A DNA stretch of 64,000 nt from Actinomadura nitritigenes (lineage in GTDB: Bacteria > Actinomycetota > Actinomycetes > Streptosporangiales > Streptosporangiaceae), in NCBI RefSeq assembly GCF_017573545.1, contig NZ_JAGEOK010000003.1, positions 1 through 64,000 of the forward strand, in the 5' to 3' direction. Positions within the stretch are counted from its first letter, which is position 1. Every line of letters starts with the position of its first letter. A program made the translations under genes and the position numbers. The notes beneath the pieces are model-generated. The model worked only from the letters and a program-made list of their open reading frames with translations. It was not told the DNA's origin and did no database searches. This document shows, piece after piece, positions 8,452-16,479 of the stretch.

Positions 8452-8810
8452 AGGACGTCGAGCGGTGGCCCGATCTCACCGCCTCGATGAACCGCGTCGA
8501 ACTCCTCGACGCCCCTCTCCGCGAAGGCGCCCGCGCCCGCGTCCACCAGCCCGGCCTGCCCGCCGCGGTCTGGACGGTCACCACGTTCACCGAGAACGAG
8601 AACTTCACCTGGCGGTCCCGCTCCCCCGGCGTCACCACGACCGGCGGCCACGAGGTCCTCCCCCGCCCGTCGGGCGGCAGCACCCTCCGCCTCACCCTCG
8701 ACCAGAGCGGGCCCCTCGCCCCGCTGATCGCCCTCCTCATGGGTTCGCGGACCCGCCGCTACGTCACCATGGAGGCCAACGGCCTGAAGGCCGCCGCCGA
8801 GTCCCCCTGA
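8391..8810 (+). CDS. SRPBCC-family protein (polyketide cyclase/dehydrase type)
   Basis: The protein has 139 residues, starting at GTG 8391 inside the 3' end of the LysR gene. It shows the START/Bet v1 helix-grip fold pattern: FEIAVDIDATPETVWNLLKDVERWPDL, GARARVHQPGLPAAVWTVTTF and a long C-terminal helix ending YVTMEANGLKAA. Such proteins bind hydrophobic ligands, and many small actinobacterial members have no known substrate. The LysR overlap suggests translational coupling. Confidence 0.85.
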   Translation: MHFEIAVDIDATPETVWNLLKDVERWPDLTASMNRVELLDAPLREGARARVHQPGLPAAVWTVTTFTENENFTWRSRSPGVTTTGGHEVLPRPSGGSTLRLTLDQSGPLAPLIALLMGSRTRRYVTMEANGLKAAAESP

Positions 8811-8874
8811 CCCGCGCCTCCGCCCGGGGACCGCCGAAAGCACGGCGAACGGCGCTGCAGACGGCGGTGAGCCG

Positions 8875-8946
8875 CGAGCGGCGGTCAGCCGCTAGTCGCG
8901 AACGGCGGCCAGCCGCGGGTCGCGAACGGCGGTCAGCCGCGGGCGG
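8875..8946 (+). repeat. Three tandem 24-bp repeats at the 3' end of holA
   Basis: Units at 8875-8898, 8899-8922 and 8923-8946 have the consensus CGAACGGCGGTCAGCCGCGG plus GTCG, with a decayed fourth unit just before. The last unit contains the holA stop codon. Each unit carries the small inverted motif GCGG-CTGA-CCGC when read on the minus strand. Confidence 0.8.
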
Positions 8947-9883
8947 CGACGATGTCGGCGACGGTCTTCTCCAGCGCGTAGGCGGGGTCGGCCGCGCCGC
9001 CCTTCACCTGCAGGTCGGCCTCCGCCACCGCGGTGAGGGCGCGCGCCACCCCGTCGCCCGACCAGCCGCGCAACTGCTTCTGCACGCGCTCGATCTTCCA
9101 CGGCGGCATCCCCAGGTCCTTGGCCAGCGCCGCGCCGCGGGCACCCCTGGGCGCGCCGCCGACCTTGGCCAGCCCTCGCACGCCCTGGGCGAGCGCGCTG
9201 ACGATCAGCACGGGCGCCACCCCGGTCGCGAGCGCCCACCGCAGCTGCTCCAGGGCCTCCGCGAGGTGCCCTTCGATCGCCTTGTCCGCGACGGTGAACC
9301 CGCTGACCTCGGCGCGCCCGCGGTAGTAGCGCGCGACGGCCGCGTCGTCGACCTTCCCGCCGGTGTCGGAGACGAGCTGGCTGCACGCGGCCGCCAGCTC
9401 GCGCAGGTCGTTGCCGACGGCGTCCAGCAGCCCGCGCGCCGCGTCCGCCGAGATCCTCCCGCCGGACCGGCGGATCTCCGTCCGGACGAAGTCGACGCGC
9501 TCCCCCATCTTGGTCACCTTGGGGCAGGCGATCTTGCGCGCCTTCAGCTTCGTCAGCCCGTCCACCAGCGCCTTGCCCTTGGCGCCGCCGTGGTGGACGG
9601 CCACGAGCATCACGTCGTCCGCCGGGTCCTTGGCGTACTTGAGCACCTCGGCGGTGAGGTCCTTGCCGAGGTCCTGCGCGGACCGGATCACGAGCACCTT
9701 CCCGCCCCCGAACAGGGACGGCGACGTCAGCTCCGAGATCCGCCCGGGCTCCAGCCCGCCCGGCGCGAGGTCGATCACCTCGGCGTCCGGGTCCTTCGCC
9801 CGCACGGAGGCGGCGACCTCGCCGATCGCCCGCTCCACGAGCAGCTCTTCGTCTCCCACGATCAGGGTGATGGCCTCGGACAC
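8933..9883 (-). CDS. holA: DNA polymerase III delta subunit
   Basis: The protein has 316 residues. Delta opens the beta sliding clamp and is part of the clamp loader. It starts at GTG 9883 (VSEAITLIVGDEELLVERAIG), the conserved N-terminus, rather than the upstream TTG 10057, whose extension is Arg-rich. Other features are SLFGGGKVLVIRSAQDL, ADDVMLVAVHHGG and a C-terminal collar domain with WSGDGVARALTAVAEAD. It ends ADIVAARG. The stop lies within a 24-bp tandem repeat tract. It lies downstream of comEC in the same direction, the conserved actinobacterial order comEA-comEC-holA. Confidence 0.93.
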   Translation of the reverse strand: MSEAITLIVGDEELLVERAIGEVAASVRAKDPDAEVIDLAPGGLEPGRISELTSPSLFGGGKVLVIRSAQDLGKDLTAEVLKYAKDPADDVMLVAVHHGGAKGKALVDGLTKLKARKIACPKVTKMGERVDFVRTEIRRSGGRISADAARGLLDAVGNDLRELAAACSQLVSDTGGKVDDAAVARYYRGRAEVSGFTVADKAIEGHLAEALEQLRWALATGVAPVLIVSALAQGVRGLAKVGGAPRGARGAALAKDLGMPPWKIERVQKQLRGWSGDGVARALTAVAEADLQVKGGAADPAYALEKTVADIVAARG

Positions 9884-10053
9884 CCTTGCAGCATGCCACG
9901 CCCTACCCCCTCTCCGTGCCACCTCTGCACCCCACCGCTCTGCAACGGCAGCGCGGGGGCGCCGCACATGCCGGGCGTGGACGGCGTCTGGCGGGCTGCG
10001 GCGTTCGGGCCGCCGTGCCGCTTGGGAGGGCTCGGCGACGGTGGGCGGGTTGG

Positions 10054-12951
10054 TCAATGTCGGGGGACGGCGGCGATGCCGGTCCGGGTGCGGACGATGG
10101 CGATGTCGCCGTCCTGGTCGGTGCGGTGGACCTGGGTGTGAAGGCGGTGCAGGAGCGCAAGGGTGGACGGGGCCGGGTGGCCGTAGTCGTTGTCCCGTCC
10201 GACCGAGACCAGGGAGATCGCCGCGTGGGCGGCGGCCAGGAAGCGCGGGTCCTGGCTGCGTGAGCCGTGGTGCGGGACCTTGAGGACCTGGACGCGGGGG
10301 ACGCTCGTCTCCAGGATGCGCTGCGCGTCGGTCTCGACGTCGCCGGCGAGCAGGGCGCTGAATCCCGGACGGCGGGCCACGAGGACGACGCTGGCGTTGT
10401 TGATCGTGGTGCCGTCGTCCTGCGGTGACAGGGCGGGGCCGGTGGCCAGAGGGGCGAGGATCAGGAGGGTGAGGTCACCGACGCGCCACTGCCGTCCGGC
10501 GAGCGCGGGACGGGACGGAAGGCCGCCGATGAAGCGGTTCTCGGCGCCGTCGGTCAGGGACGTCCTCACCACCTGGCGGACGGTGCGCCCGTGCCGGACG
10601 CCGGACGTTCCGCCGATGTGGTCGGCGTGCGGGTGGGTCAGGACCAGCAGCGGCACCTCCTTCACTCTCAGGCGGGAAAGGCAGCGGTCGACCGGCGCCG
10701 GGGCGGGGCCGGTGTCCACCACGACGGCGCGACCGGGTCCGGCGGCGAGCGCGAGGGCGTCGCCCTGGCCGACGTCGCAGGCGACCATCTGCCAGCCCGG
10801 CGGCGGCCAGCCGGGGGCCGTGATGCGCAGCACGACGACGGCGATCAGCACTCCGGCCATCGCCGCGACAGCGGCCGTGCGGAGCCCCGGGTGACGCAGG
10901 ATCAGGACGGCGATCCCGCCGGCCATCAGCAGGGTCACCGCGCCGAGGCCGCCGCCGGCCCACGGGATGGTGGCGTACGGGAGGGCGGCGGCGGTCCGCG
11001 CGATCCAGATGATCCAGCCCACGGCGAGGCCGGCGGGCCGGACCGTCAGGCGGGCGAGCGGCGGCGACACGGGCTCGATCGCGGTGCCGAGCGCGCCGAG
11101 CAGCGTCGCGGGCGCCACGGCCGGCGCGGCGAGCAGGTTCGCGAACAGGGACACCACGCCGACCTCTCCGGAGAGCATCACCAGGACGGGCGCGACGGCG
11201 ACCTCGGCGGCCGCCGCGACGGCGAGGGCGTCCGCGAACGGGCCGGGCAGGCGGCGCGCGAGCCGCTCCCGCCAGGGCGGCGCCAGGACGAGCAGGCCCG
11301 CCGTCGCCAGCACGGAGAGCGCGAAGCCGTACGACCGCGCCAGTTCCGGGTCGATCAGGACGAGGAGGAGCACCGCGGCGCGGAGCGCGGGCACGCCCTG
11401 CCGCGACCGCCCGGTGAACAGCGCGAGGAGTGCCACCAGGCCCATGACCGTGGCCCGCAGGACGCTCGGGTCCGGCCGCGCGACCAGGACGAACGCGGCC
11501 ACCGCGACGGCCGCGACCGGCGGGGCGCGCCTCCGCCCGAGCCCGGCGACCCGGCACAGCCAGAGCACCGCGCCGATGACGATCGCGAGGTTGGCGCCGG
11601 AGACGACCAGCAGGTGGCTCAGGCCCGCGGTGCGGAAGTCCTCGGCGAGGGCCGGATCGAGCCGGGAGGTGTCGCCGTCGACCATGCCGGGCAGGACGCC
11701 CCGCTGGTCGGGCGGGAGCCGGTCGACCGCCGCGCGCAGCCGCGCCCGGACGGATTCGGCGGCCCGCTGGACGGCGGACGGGCCGCCGAGGAGCGCGGGC
11801 GGGCCCCGCACGATCACCACGGCGGCGAGCAGTTCGGCGCCGCGCGGCTTCTCGAACCGGCCGCGCAGCCGCACCCGCTGGCTCGGCAGCAGCCCGAGCC
11901 AGCGCGGGTCGTGCGCGATCAGGAGCACCGGCACGCGCACCCTGGCCCGTTCCACTGCCTCGACCCGCGCCCGGACGATCACCATGGGCCGCCCGCCGGC
12001 CTTCCTGGCCTGCGGGTCTCCGGTCAGCACCGCCTCGGCCGCCGCCGTTCCCCCGACCCGCGCGAGCGCCCGCACGGGCCCGGTGCCGACAGCGGTCGCA
12101 CGGAACGCCACCCCCGTCGCGGACGCGGCGACGCAGACCAGCACCATCCCCAGCAGCCGCCGGTTGAGCACACGTGAGGCCCCAATCGCGCCGCCCCGGT
12201 TCCCGATCACCCTGAGGAGTGCGCGAGTCGAGCGCCCCTCCTCGGCGGCCGATCGCACCGGCGCGCCCTGCGCGATCGCTGATCCCGCGACCGTGCGTCG
12301 CGCTCCTTCGACCGCCACGTCCGCCAGCAAGGGCTCGTCGCGGGCGGCGGCCGAACCTCCGCGCCTGAACGCTCGTCCCGGTGGCGTCCGCTGCTCTCCG
12401 CCGTCCAGCCCCTGTCCGCTCTCAAGCGAAGGCTCAACGGCCTCCTCCGCCCTACGCGGCCCCCTCCCCGCGACACCCCTCAGAAGCGGCACGTCCGGGG
12501 CGCCCGGATGTTCCGTCCGCAGCGCCGACTTCAGCGAGGACCGCTGCTGGCCACCGTCGGGGTGCGGGCCGGTCCGGCAGGAGGGCCCGGCGGTGTCTTC
12601 GGATAGCGGCGCTCGCGCCGATGAGTCCGACGGCGAACGCGTCATCGCCGCGTCCGGTTGTAGGGGCGCGGTCGGGGTCAGGGGTGGAAGTACCGGTGGC
12701 GTTCCTTGCTCGTGGTTGTTGCGGCTCTGGGCAGTGCCGGAGTTGGGGGGTCGATGAGAGTGAGGACGGGGTTCTGAGGGCGTCCCTCGGGCCGCGGGTG
12801 AGCGGCGGGAGGGGGTGACGAGGAGGCAAATGGCGGCCGCGGTCGTGGCGGCGGCCACGGTCCAGGTGAGGGCGGCCGGGAAGCCCATCGTCAGGGCGGC
12901 GGTGATCCAGGCGGCGAGGGCCGGGGCGGCCAGGCGGAGGTCGCGGGTCAT
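10054..12951 (-). CDS. comEC: ComEC/Rec2-family DNA uptake channel
   Basis: The protein has 965 residues, longer than most ComEC (about 750-850). An N-terminal membrane segment (residues 1-47) is followed by a roughly 200-residue Pro/Ser/Arg-rich stretch without predicted structure, then an OB-like domain, the multi-membrane Competence domain (GLSHLLVVSGANLAIVIG) and a C-terminal metallo-beta-lactamase-like domain with LVLTHPHADHIGG and KVPHHGSRSQDP. In competent bacteria ComEC passes single-stranded DNA through the membrane; in most actinomycetes its role is unproven. The start overlaps the comEA stop by 4 bp, so translation is coupled. Confidence 0.92.
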   Translation of the reverse strand: MTRDLRLAAPALAAWITAALTMGFPAALTWTVAAATTAAAICLLVTPSRRSPAARGTPSEPRPHSHRPPNSGTAQSRNNHEQGTPPVLPPLTPTAPLQPDAAMTRSPSDSSARAPLSEDTAGPSCRTGPHPDGGQQRSSLKSALRTEHPGAPDVPLLRGVAGRGPRRAEEAVEPSLESGQGLDGGEQRTPPGRAFRRGGSAAARDEPLLADVAVEGARRTVAGSAIAQGAPVRSAAEEGRSTRALLRVIGNRGGAIGASRVLNRRLLGMVLVCVAASATGVAFRATAVGTGPVRALARVGGTAAAEAVLTGDPQARKAGGRPMVIVRARVEAVERARVRVPVLLIAHDPRWLGLLPSQRVRLRGRFEKPRGAELLAAVVIVRGPPALLGGPSAVQRAAESVRARLRAAVDRLPPDQRGVLPGMVDGDTSRLDPALAEDFRTAGLSHLLVVSGANLAIVIGAVLWLCRVAGLGRRRAPPVAAVAVAAFVLVARPDPSVLRATVMGLVALLALFTGRSRQGVPALRAAVLLLVLIDPELARSYGFALSVLATAGLLVLAPPWRERLARRLPGPFADALAVAAAAEVAVAPVLVMLSGEVGVVSLFANLLAAPAVAPATLLGALGTAIEPVSPPLARLTVRPAGLAVGWIIWIARTAAALPYATIPWAGGGLGAVTLLMAGGIAVLILRHPGLRTAAVAAMAGVLIAVVVLRITAPGWPPPGWQMVACDVGQGDALALAAGPGRAVVVDTGPAPAPVDRCLSRLRVKEVPLLVLTHPHADHIGGTSGVRHGRTVRQVVRTSLTDGAENRFIGGLPSRPALAGRQWRVGDLTLLILAPLATGPALSPQDDGTTINNASVVLVARRPGFSALLAGDVETDAQRILETSVPRVQVLKVPHHGSRSQDPRFLAAAHAAISLVSVGRDNDYGHPAPSTLALLHRLHTQVHRTDQDGDIAIVRTRTGIAAVPRH

Positions 12952-13757
12952 ACGCGCACCATCGGTCTCAGGTCGGCGAAGCGGCGGGCGCCGATGCCGT
13001 CGACGTCCTGGAGCTGGTCGACGGAGCGGAAGCCGCCGTGCTGAGTGCGGTAGTCGACGATGCGCTGGGCGAGCACGGGGCCGACGCCGGGAAGCTGGTC
13101 GAGCTGCTCGGCGGTGGCGGCGTTGAGGTCAACGGGCGTCCCCGGCGCGGCGGACCCGGGTGGCGGCTGGCCGGGTGGCGGCTGCCCTGGCGGCGGCATG
13201 CCGGGGGCGGGCGAGGGAAGGCGGACGCCGACCGGTATCTGCTCGCCGTCGACGAGCTTGCGGGCGAGGTTGAGGGTGCCGGTACCGGCGCCGGGACGCA
13301 CGCCGCCCGCGGCCTTGATGGCCTCCTCGACGCGGGAGCCGGACGGCAGGGTGACCACCCCGGGGTGCTTGACCTTGCCGAGGACGTGGACGACCACGGC
13401 CGCCGGGTTCGCGGCACCGGCGGGGACGGCGCCGGGTGACGGGCCGGACGGTGAGGCCGGGGACGGAGCCCCGGCGGGGACCTCGGTCGCGGCGGCGTCC
13501 GCGGTGGAGGGAGCCGGGTCCGGGCGGGGGCGGGCCAGCCAGAGGTAGCCGCCGGCGACGAGCGCGGCGATCACCGCGATGACGGCCAGGACACGGACGT
13601 TCGCCTTCTCGGGTCCGGAGCGCAGCCGGGCGGACGGCGGCTGCGCGGACGGCGGCTGCGCGGACGGCGGCTGCGCGGACGGCGGCTGCGCGGACGGCGG
13701 CTGCGCGGACGGCTTGAGCCGGTCGGCGAGCGACCGGAGGCGGTCGTTGGCTGTCAT
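12948..13757 (-). CDS. comEA: ComEA-family membrane-anchored DNA-binding protein
   Basis: The protein has 269 residues. Residues 17-42 are five QPPSA repeats, then one membrane helix (VLAVIAVIAALVAGGYLWLA), a Pro/Ala spacer, an SLBB domain (VVVHVLGKVKHPGVVTLPSG, GGVRPGAG) and a second GQPPP repeat. The C-terminal helix-hairpin-helix pair (DLNAATAEQLDQLPGVGPVL, QLQDVDGIGARRFADL) binds DNA without sequence preference. It is coupled to comEC by a 4-bp overlap. A perfect DnaA box lies about 50 bp upstream. Confidence 0.93.
   Translation of the reverse strand: MTANDRLRSLADRLKPSAQPPSAQPPSAQPPSAQPPSAQPPSARLRSGPEKANVRVLAVIAVIAALVAGGYLWLARPRPDPAPSTADAAATEVPAGAPSPASPSGPSPGAVPAGAANPAAVVVHVLGKVKHPGVVTLPSGSRVEEAIKAAGGVRPGAGTGTLNLARKLVDGEQIPVGVRLPSPAPGMPPPGQPPPGQPPPGSAAPGTPVDLNAATAEQLDQLPGVGPVLAQRIVDYRTQHGGFRSVDQLQDVDGIGARRFADLRPMVRV
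13631..13705 (-). repeat. Five identical 15-bp repeats inside comEA
   Basis: The unit CGGACGGCGGCTGCG occurs five times without a mismatch, encoding the QPPSA repeats in the cytoplasmic N-terminus of ComEA. The exact identity suggests a recent, slippage-prone expansion in steps of five residues. Confidence 0.9.
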
Positions 13758-13807
13758 GACGCCGACGCTAGGTGCGCCGGCCGCCCGCGAGCAGGGTCCG
13801 CGGAAAA

Positions 13808-13816
13808 TGTGGATAA
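13808..13816 (-). promoter_or_regulatory. Perfect DnaA box upstream of comEA
   Basis: Minus-strand TTATCCACA (plus strand TGTGGATAA) matches the classical DnaA box exactly. It lies 51 bases before the comEA ATG in an otherwise GC-rich gap. A CCCC-TCTGATCA-GGGG hairpin-like element (13829-13845) sits between it and degV. Confidence 0.55.
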
Positions 13817-13858
13817 CTCCCGACGCAACCCCTCTGATCAGGGGCTACAGCGAAAGGA

Positions 13859-14704
13859 TCAGAGCTGCGGGGCGATCACCACGCCGAGCATCCCGGGGCC
13901 GACGTGGGCGCCGATGACGGGGCCGACCTCACCGACGTAGACGTCCTCGACGTGCGGGATGCGGTCGCGCAGCCGGGCGGCGAGGGCGTCGGCGCGGGCG
14001 GCGGCGGCGAGATGCTGGACGCCGAGGTCGACGCGGCGGGAGCCCGCCTCCTCGACGGCGATCTCCTCCAGCCGGGCCAGGGCTCGCGCGGACGTGCGGA
14101 CCTTCTCCAGCGGCACGATCCGCCCGCCGGCGATGTCCAGGAGGGGCTTGACCATGAGCGCGGAGCCGAGCAGCGCCCCGGCCGCGCCGATCCGGCCGCC
14201 GCGGCGCAGGTGCTCGAGCGTGTCGACGTAGAGCAGGGACCGGGACATCCCGGCACGGCGCGCCGCGACGTGCGCGGCCGTCTCGGCGTCCGCGCCCGCC
14301 ATCGCGGCGGCGGCCGCGGAGAGGGCGGCGAGCCCGAGCCCCATGCCGATGGTCCCGCTGTCGACGACGTGGACGGGAACGGGCGCGTCCGCGGCGGCGA
14401 GGCGGGCGGCCGCGAGCGTCCCGGACATGGCGGCGGACAGGTGCACCGACACCACCGCGCGCGCGCCGGCCTGCGCGGCGCTCTCGTAGGCTTGGGCGAA
14501 CCGTCCGGGCGAGGGGCGGGACGTGGTGACGGGTCTCCGGTCTCGGAGCGCCCGGACCGCCTCGTCGCCGCCGATGTCCCCTTCGTCGCGCATGGGGCCG
14601 CCAAGGGAGATCTGCATGGGGACGACGGTCAGCCCGTGCCGTTCGGCGAGCCCCGGCGGGAGGTAGGCGGTGGAATCCGTGACGACCGCGACGGCGCTGC
14701 CCAT
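13859..14704 (-). CDS. degV: DegV-family fatty-acid-binding protein
   Basis: The protein has 281 residues. Its N-terminus MGSAVAVVTDSTAYLPPGLA carries the DegV motif, followed by TSRPSPGRF, SVHLSAAMSGTLAAARLAA, VVDSGTIGMGLG and the diagnostic EHLRRGGRIG. DegV proteins bind one fatty acid and pass it to FakA-type kinases in Firmicutes; in actinomycetes the role is less clear. It starts at ATG 14704, since the upstream extension is Arg/Pro-rich. It lies 23 bp after hutI, so the two may be co-transcribed, and it precedes comEA as in other actinobacteria. Confidence 0.9.
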   Translation of the reverse strand: MGSAVAVVTDSTAYLPPGLAERHGLTVVPMQISLGGPMRDEGDIGGDEAVRALRDRRPVTTSRPSPGRFAQAYESAAQAGARAVVSVHLSAAMSGTLAAARLAAADAPVPVHVVDSGTIGMGLGLAALSAAAAAMAGADAETAAHVAARRAGMSRSLLYVDTLEHLRRGGRIGAAGALLGSALMVKPLLDIAGGRIVPLEKVRTSARALARLEEIAVEEAGSRRVDLGVQHLAAAARADALAARLRDRIPHVEDVYVGEVGPVIGAHVGPGMLGVVIAPQL

Positions 14705-14727
14705 GAAGGGGACGTTACCCCCGGTCG

Positions 14728-15942
14728 TCAGGGCTGGACCGGGACGCCGCCGCGCCACACGCGCAGGGCGCGCAGGCCGAACGCCCACGCGAACGCGCCC
14801 TCGTGGTCAGCGTCCCACAGCACGATGTCGGCGAGCATGCCCGGGGCGAGGGAGCCGCGGTCGCCGACGCGCAGGGCGGCGGCCCCGCCGAGGGTGGCGG
14901 CGCGCAGCGCCTCGGTGACGCTCAGCCCGAACATCGCGACGGACAGGCCGATGACCAGCGGCATCGAGGTGATGCCGCACTGGCCCGGGTTGTGGTCGGT
15001 GCCGAGCGCGACGGTGACGCCGCGGTCGAGCATCTGCCGGACGGGCGCCGGGGCGCGGCTGCTGTTGAGGGCGCTGCCCGGGCAGACGGTGGCGGTGACG
15101 CCGGCGTGCGCGAGGGCCTTGATGTCGTCGTCGTTGGCCTGGGTGAGCAGGTCGGCGGACGCGCAGCCGACCTCGGCGGCGACCTGTGCCGCGCCGATGC
15201 GCTCGTTGGCGCAGGCGTGCATGCGGGCCTTGAGCCCGGCGCGCTTGCCCGTGAGCAGGAGGGCGCGGGCCTCCTCGGCGGTGAAGTGGCCCTCGTCGCA
15301 GTAGACGTCGATCGAGTCGGCGCCGGCCACGGCGGCGTCGCCGGCCCACAGGCGGACGGCCTCGATGTAGTCGCGGCGGCGGCCGAAGAACTCCGGCGGG
15401 AGGATGTGGGCGGCGAGGAACGTCGCGTGGATGCGCGGCATGGACGGCTCGCCCTCCAGCGACCGCAGCATCCGGATGTCGGCGAGCTCCCCGTCGCGGG
15501 TGAGGTGGTAGCCGGTCTTGGCCTCGACGGTGGTGGTCCCGGCGAGGATCCACTGGCGCAGCCGTTCCCGGACGCCGTTGCACAGCGTCCACGGGTCGGT
15601 GCCGCGGGTCACGGTGACGGTGGAGTTGACGCCCCCGCCCGCCGCCGCGATGGCCGAGTGCGAGGAGCCGCTGGTGCGCATGGCGAGCTCGGCCCACCGG
15701 TTGCCCGCGTAGACGGGGTGGGAGTGGGCGTCGATGAGGCCGGGGGTGACCAGGCCGCCGCCGAGGTTCTCCACGTGGTCCACGTCGACGATGTCGTCGA
15801 TGATCCCCGGGACGCTCTGCGGGAGGTCCGAGGCGGGACCGGCCCAGACGATCCGGTCGTCGTGGATCAGCACGGCGGCGTTGCTGCAGACGTCGGTGCC
15901 CGTCCAGAGCCTGCCGATGTTCGTCAACAGCCGTACCGTCAT
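14728..15942 (-). CDS. hutI: Imidazolonepropionase
   Basis: The protein has 404 residues, the usual HutI length. It opens 4-imidazolone-5-propanoate to N-formimino-glutamate in histidine degradation. It is an amidohydrolase: metal ligands DAHSHP (His73, His75), WILAGTTTVEAKTGYHL, ATFLAAHILPPEF, DVYCDEGHFTAEEAR, ARMHACANE and LGTDHNPG, all close to the HutI pattern. It starts at ATG 15942. No hutU, hutH or hutG lies nearby. A long intergenic region upstream could hold its own control. A related amidohydrolase with another substrate cannot be excluded, but the HutI-type motifs make it less likely. Confidence 0.85.
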   Translation of the reverse strand: MTVRLLTNIGRLWTGTDVCSNAAVLIHDDRIVWAGPASDLPQSVPGIIDDIVDVDHVENLGGGLVTPGLIDAHSHPVYAGNRWAELAMRTSGSSHSAIAAAGGGVNSTVTVTRGTDPWTLCNGVRERLRQWILAGTTTVEAKTGYHLTRDGELADIRMLRSLEGEPSMPRIHATFLAAHILPPEFFGRRRDYIEAVRLWAGDAAVAGADSIDVYCDEGHFTAEEARALLLTGKRAGLKARMHACANERIGAAQVAAEVGCASADLLTQANDDDIKALAHAGVTATVCPGSALNSSRAPAPVRQMLDRGVTVALGTDHNPGQCGITSMPLVIGLSVAMFGLSVTEALRAATLGGAAALRVGDRGSLAPGMLADIVLWDADHEGAFAWAFGLRALRVWRGGVPVQP

Positions 15943-16479
15943 AGGGTCACCGACCTGCTTGGGACGACGCGCCGCCGGGCGCGGTACCGGACGCTCTGTG
16001 GGCAAGGAGCAGGGAGGGAGGGAGCGGGCCGCCTGCACGCCGTCCGGTGTTCGCACCTGCCATCGATGGGGCCACCTGCTCTCGATCCGAAACGCCGACT
16101 GGGTGCCGGCGATTCACCGTTGGAGGGTCGGGTGATCGGGCGACCACCACTGGCAACGAGACCGGAGATATCGGTTTCGTCACGGTAGTGCACTGAAGGC
16201 CCGCCCGACAAGCTCTGAGCGGGCCCGGCCGGGCGACCGGACACGACCCGCACGCTCGTCCGTGCGCCTCGTAATGCGCGTTCGCAGCCCATCGACAGCC
16301 ATCACCCGCCCCCTAGCCCTTCGACCGTACGGATTTCAACTGAACCGTCAAGCCGATTGGGGAACCTGTCACCGTTCGGCGACCAGGATCCGCCCGGGAA
16401 CGATATTCGGACGGGCCCGGACCGCCCTTTCGGACGGCCCGAGCCCGGGCGAACGCGTGCGGTCGGGAGACCGGCGCGG
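15943..16479. other. 537-bp gap between hflX and hutI
   Basis: No credible protein frame: the open frames are Arg/Pro-rich and lack ribosome sites. It contains a 7-bp inverted repeat (16198-16225) and the ACCGGAGATATCGGT element (16171-16185). The AT content around 16320-16360 is higher than average. It probably holds the hutI promoter region on the minus strand; I could not assign a known RNA family. Confidence 0.5.
16198..16225. terminator. Hairpin in the hflX-hutI gap
   Basis: GGCCCGC, 14-nt loop, GCGGGCC. On the minus strand it lies downstream of hflX and upstream of hutI and could end the hflX transcript. There is no T-tract. Confidence 0.4.

Noticed and set aside
8892..9899. Alternative minus-strand frame across holA
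   Set aside because: It is out of frame with the conserved HolA motifs, which continue without interruption from GTG 9883 to TGA 8933.
15943..16479. 6C-type or other known structured RNA in the hflX-hutI gap
   Set aside because: No paired C-rich loops or other family signature; only one modest hairpin could be supported.
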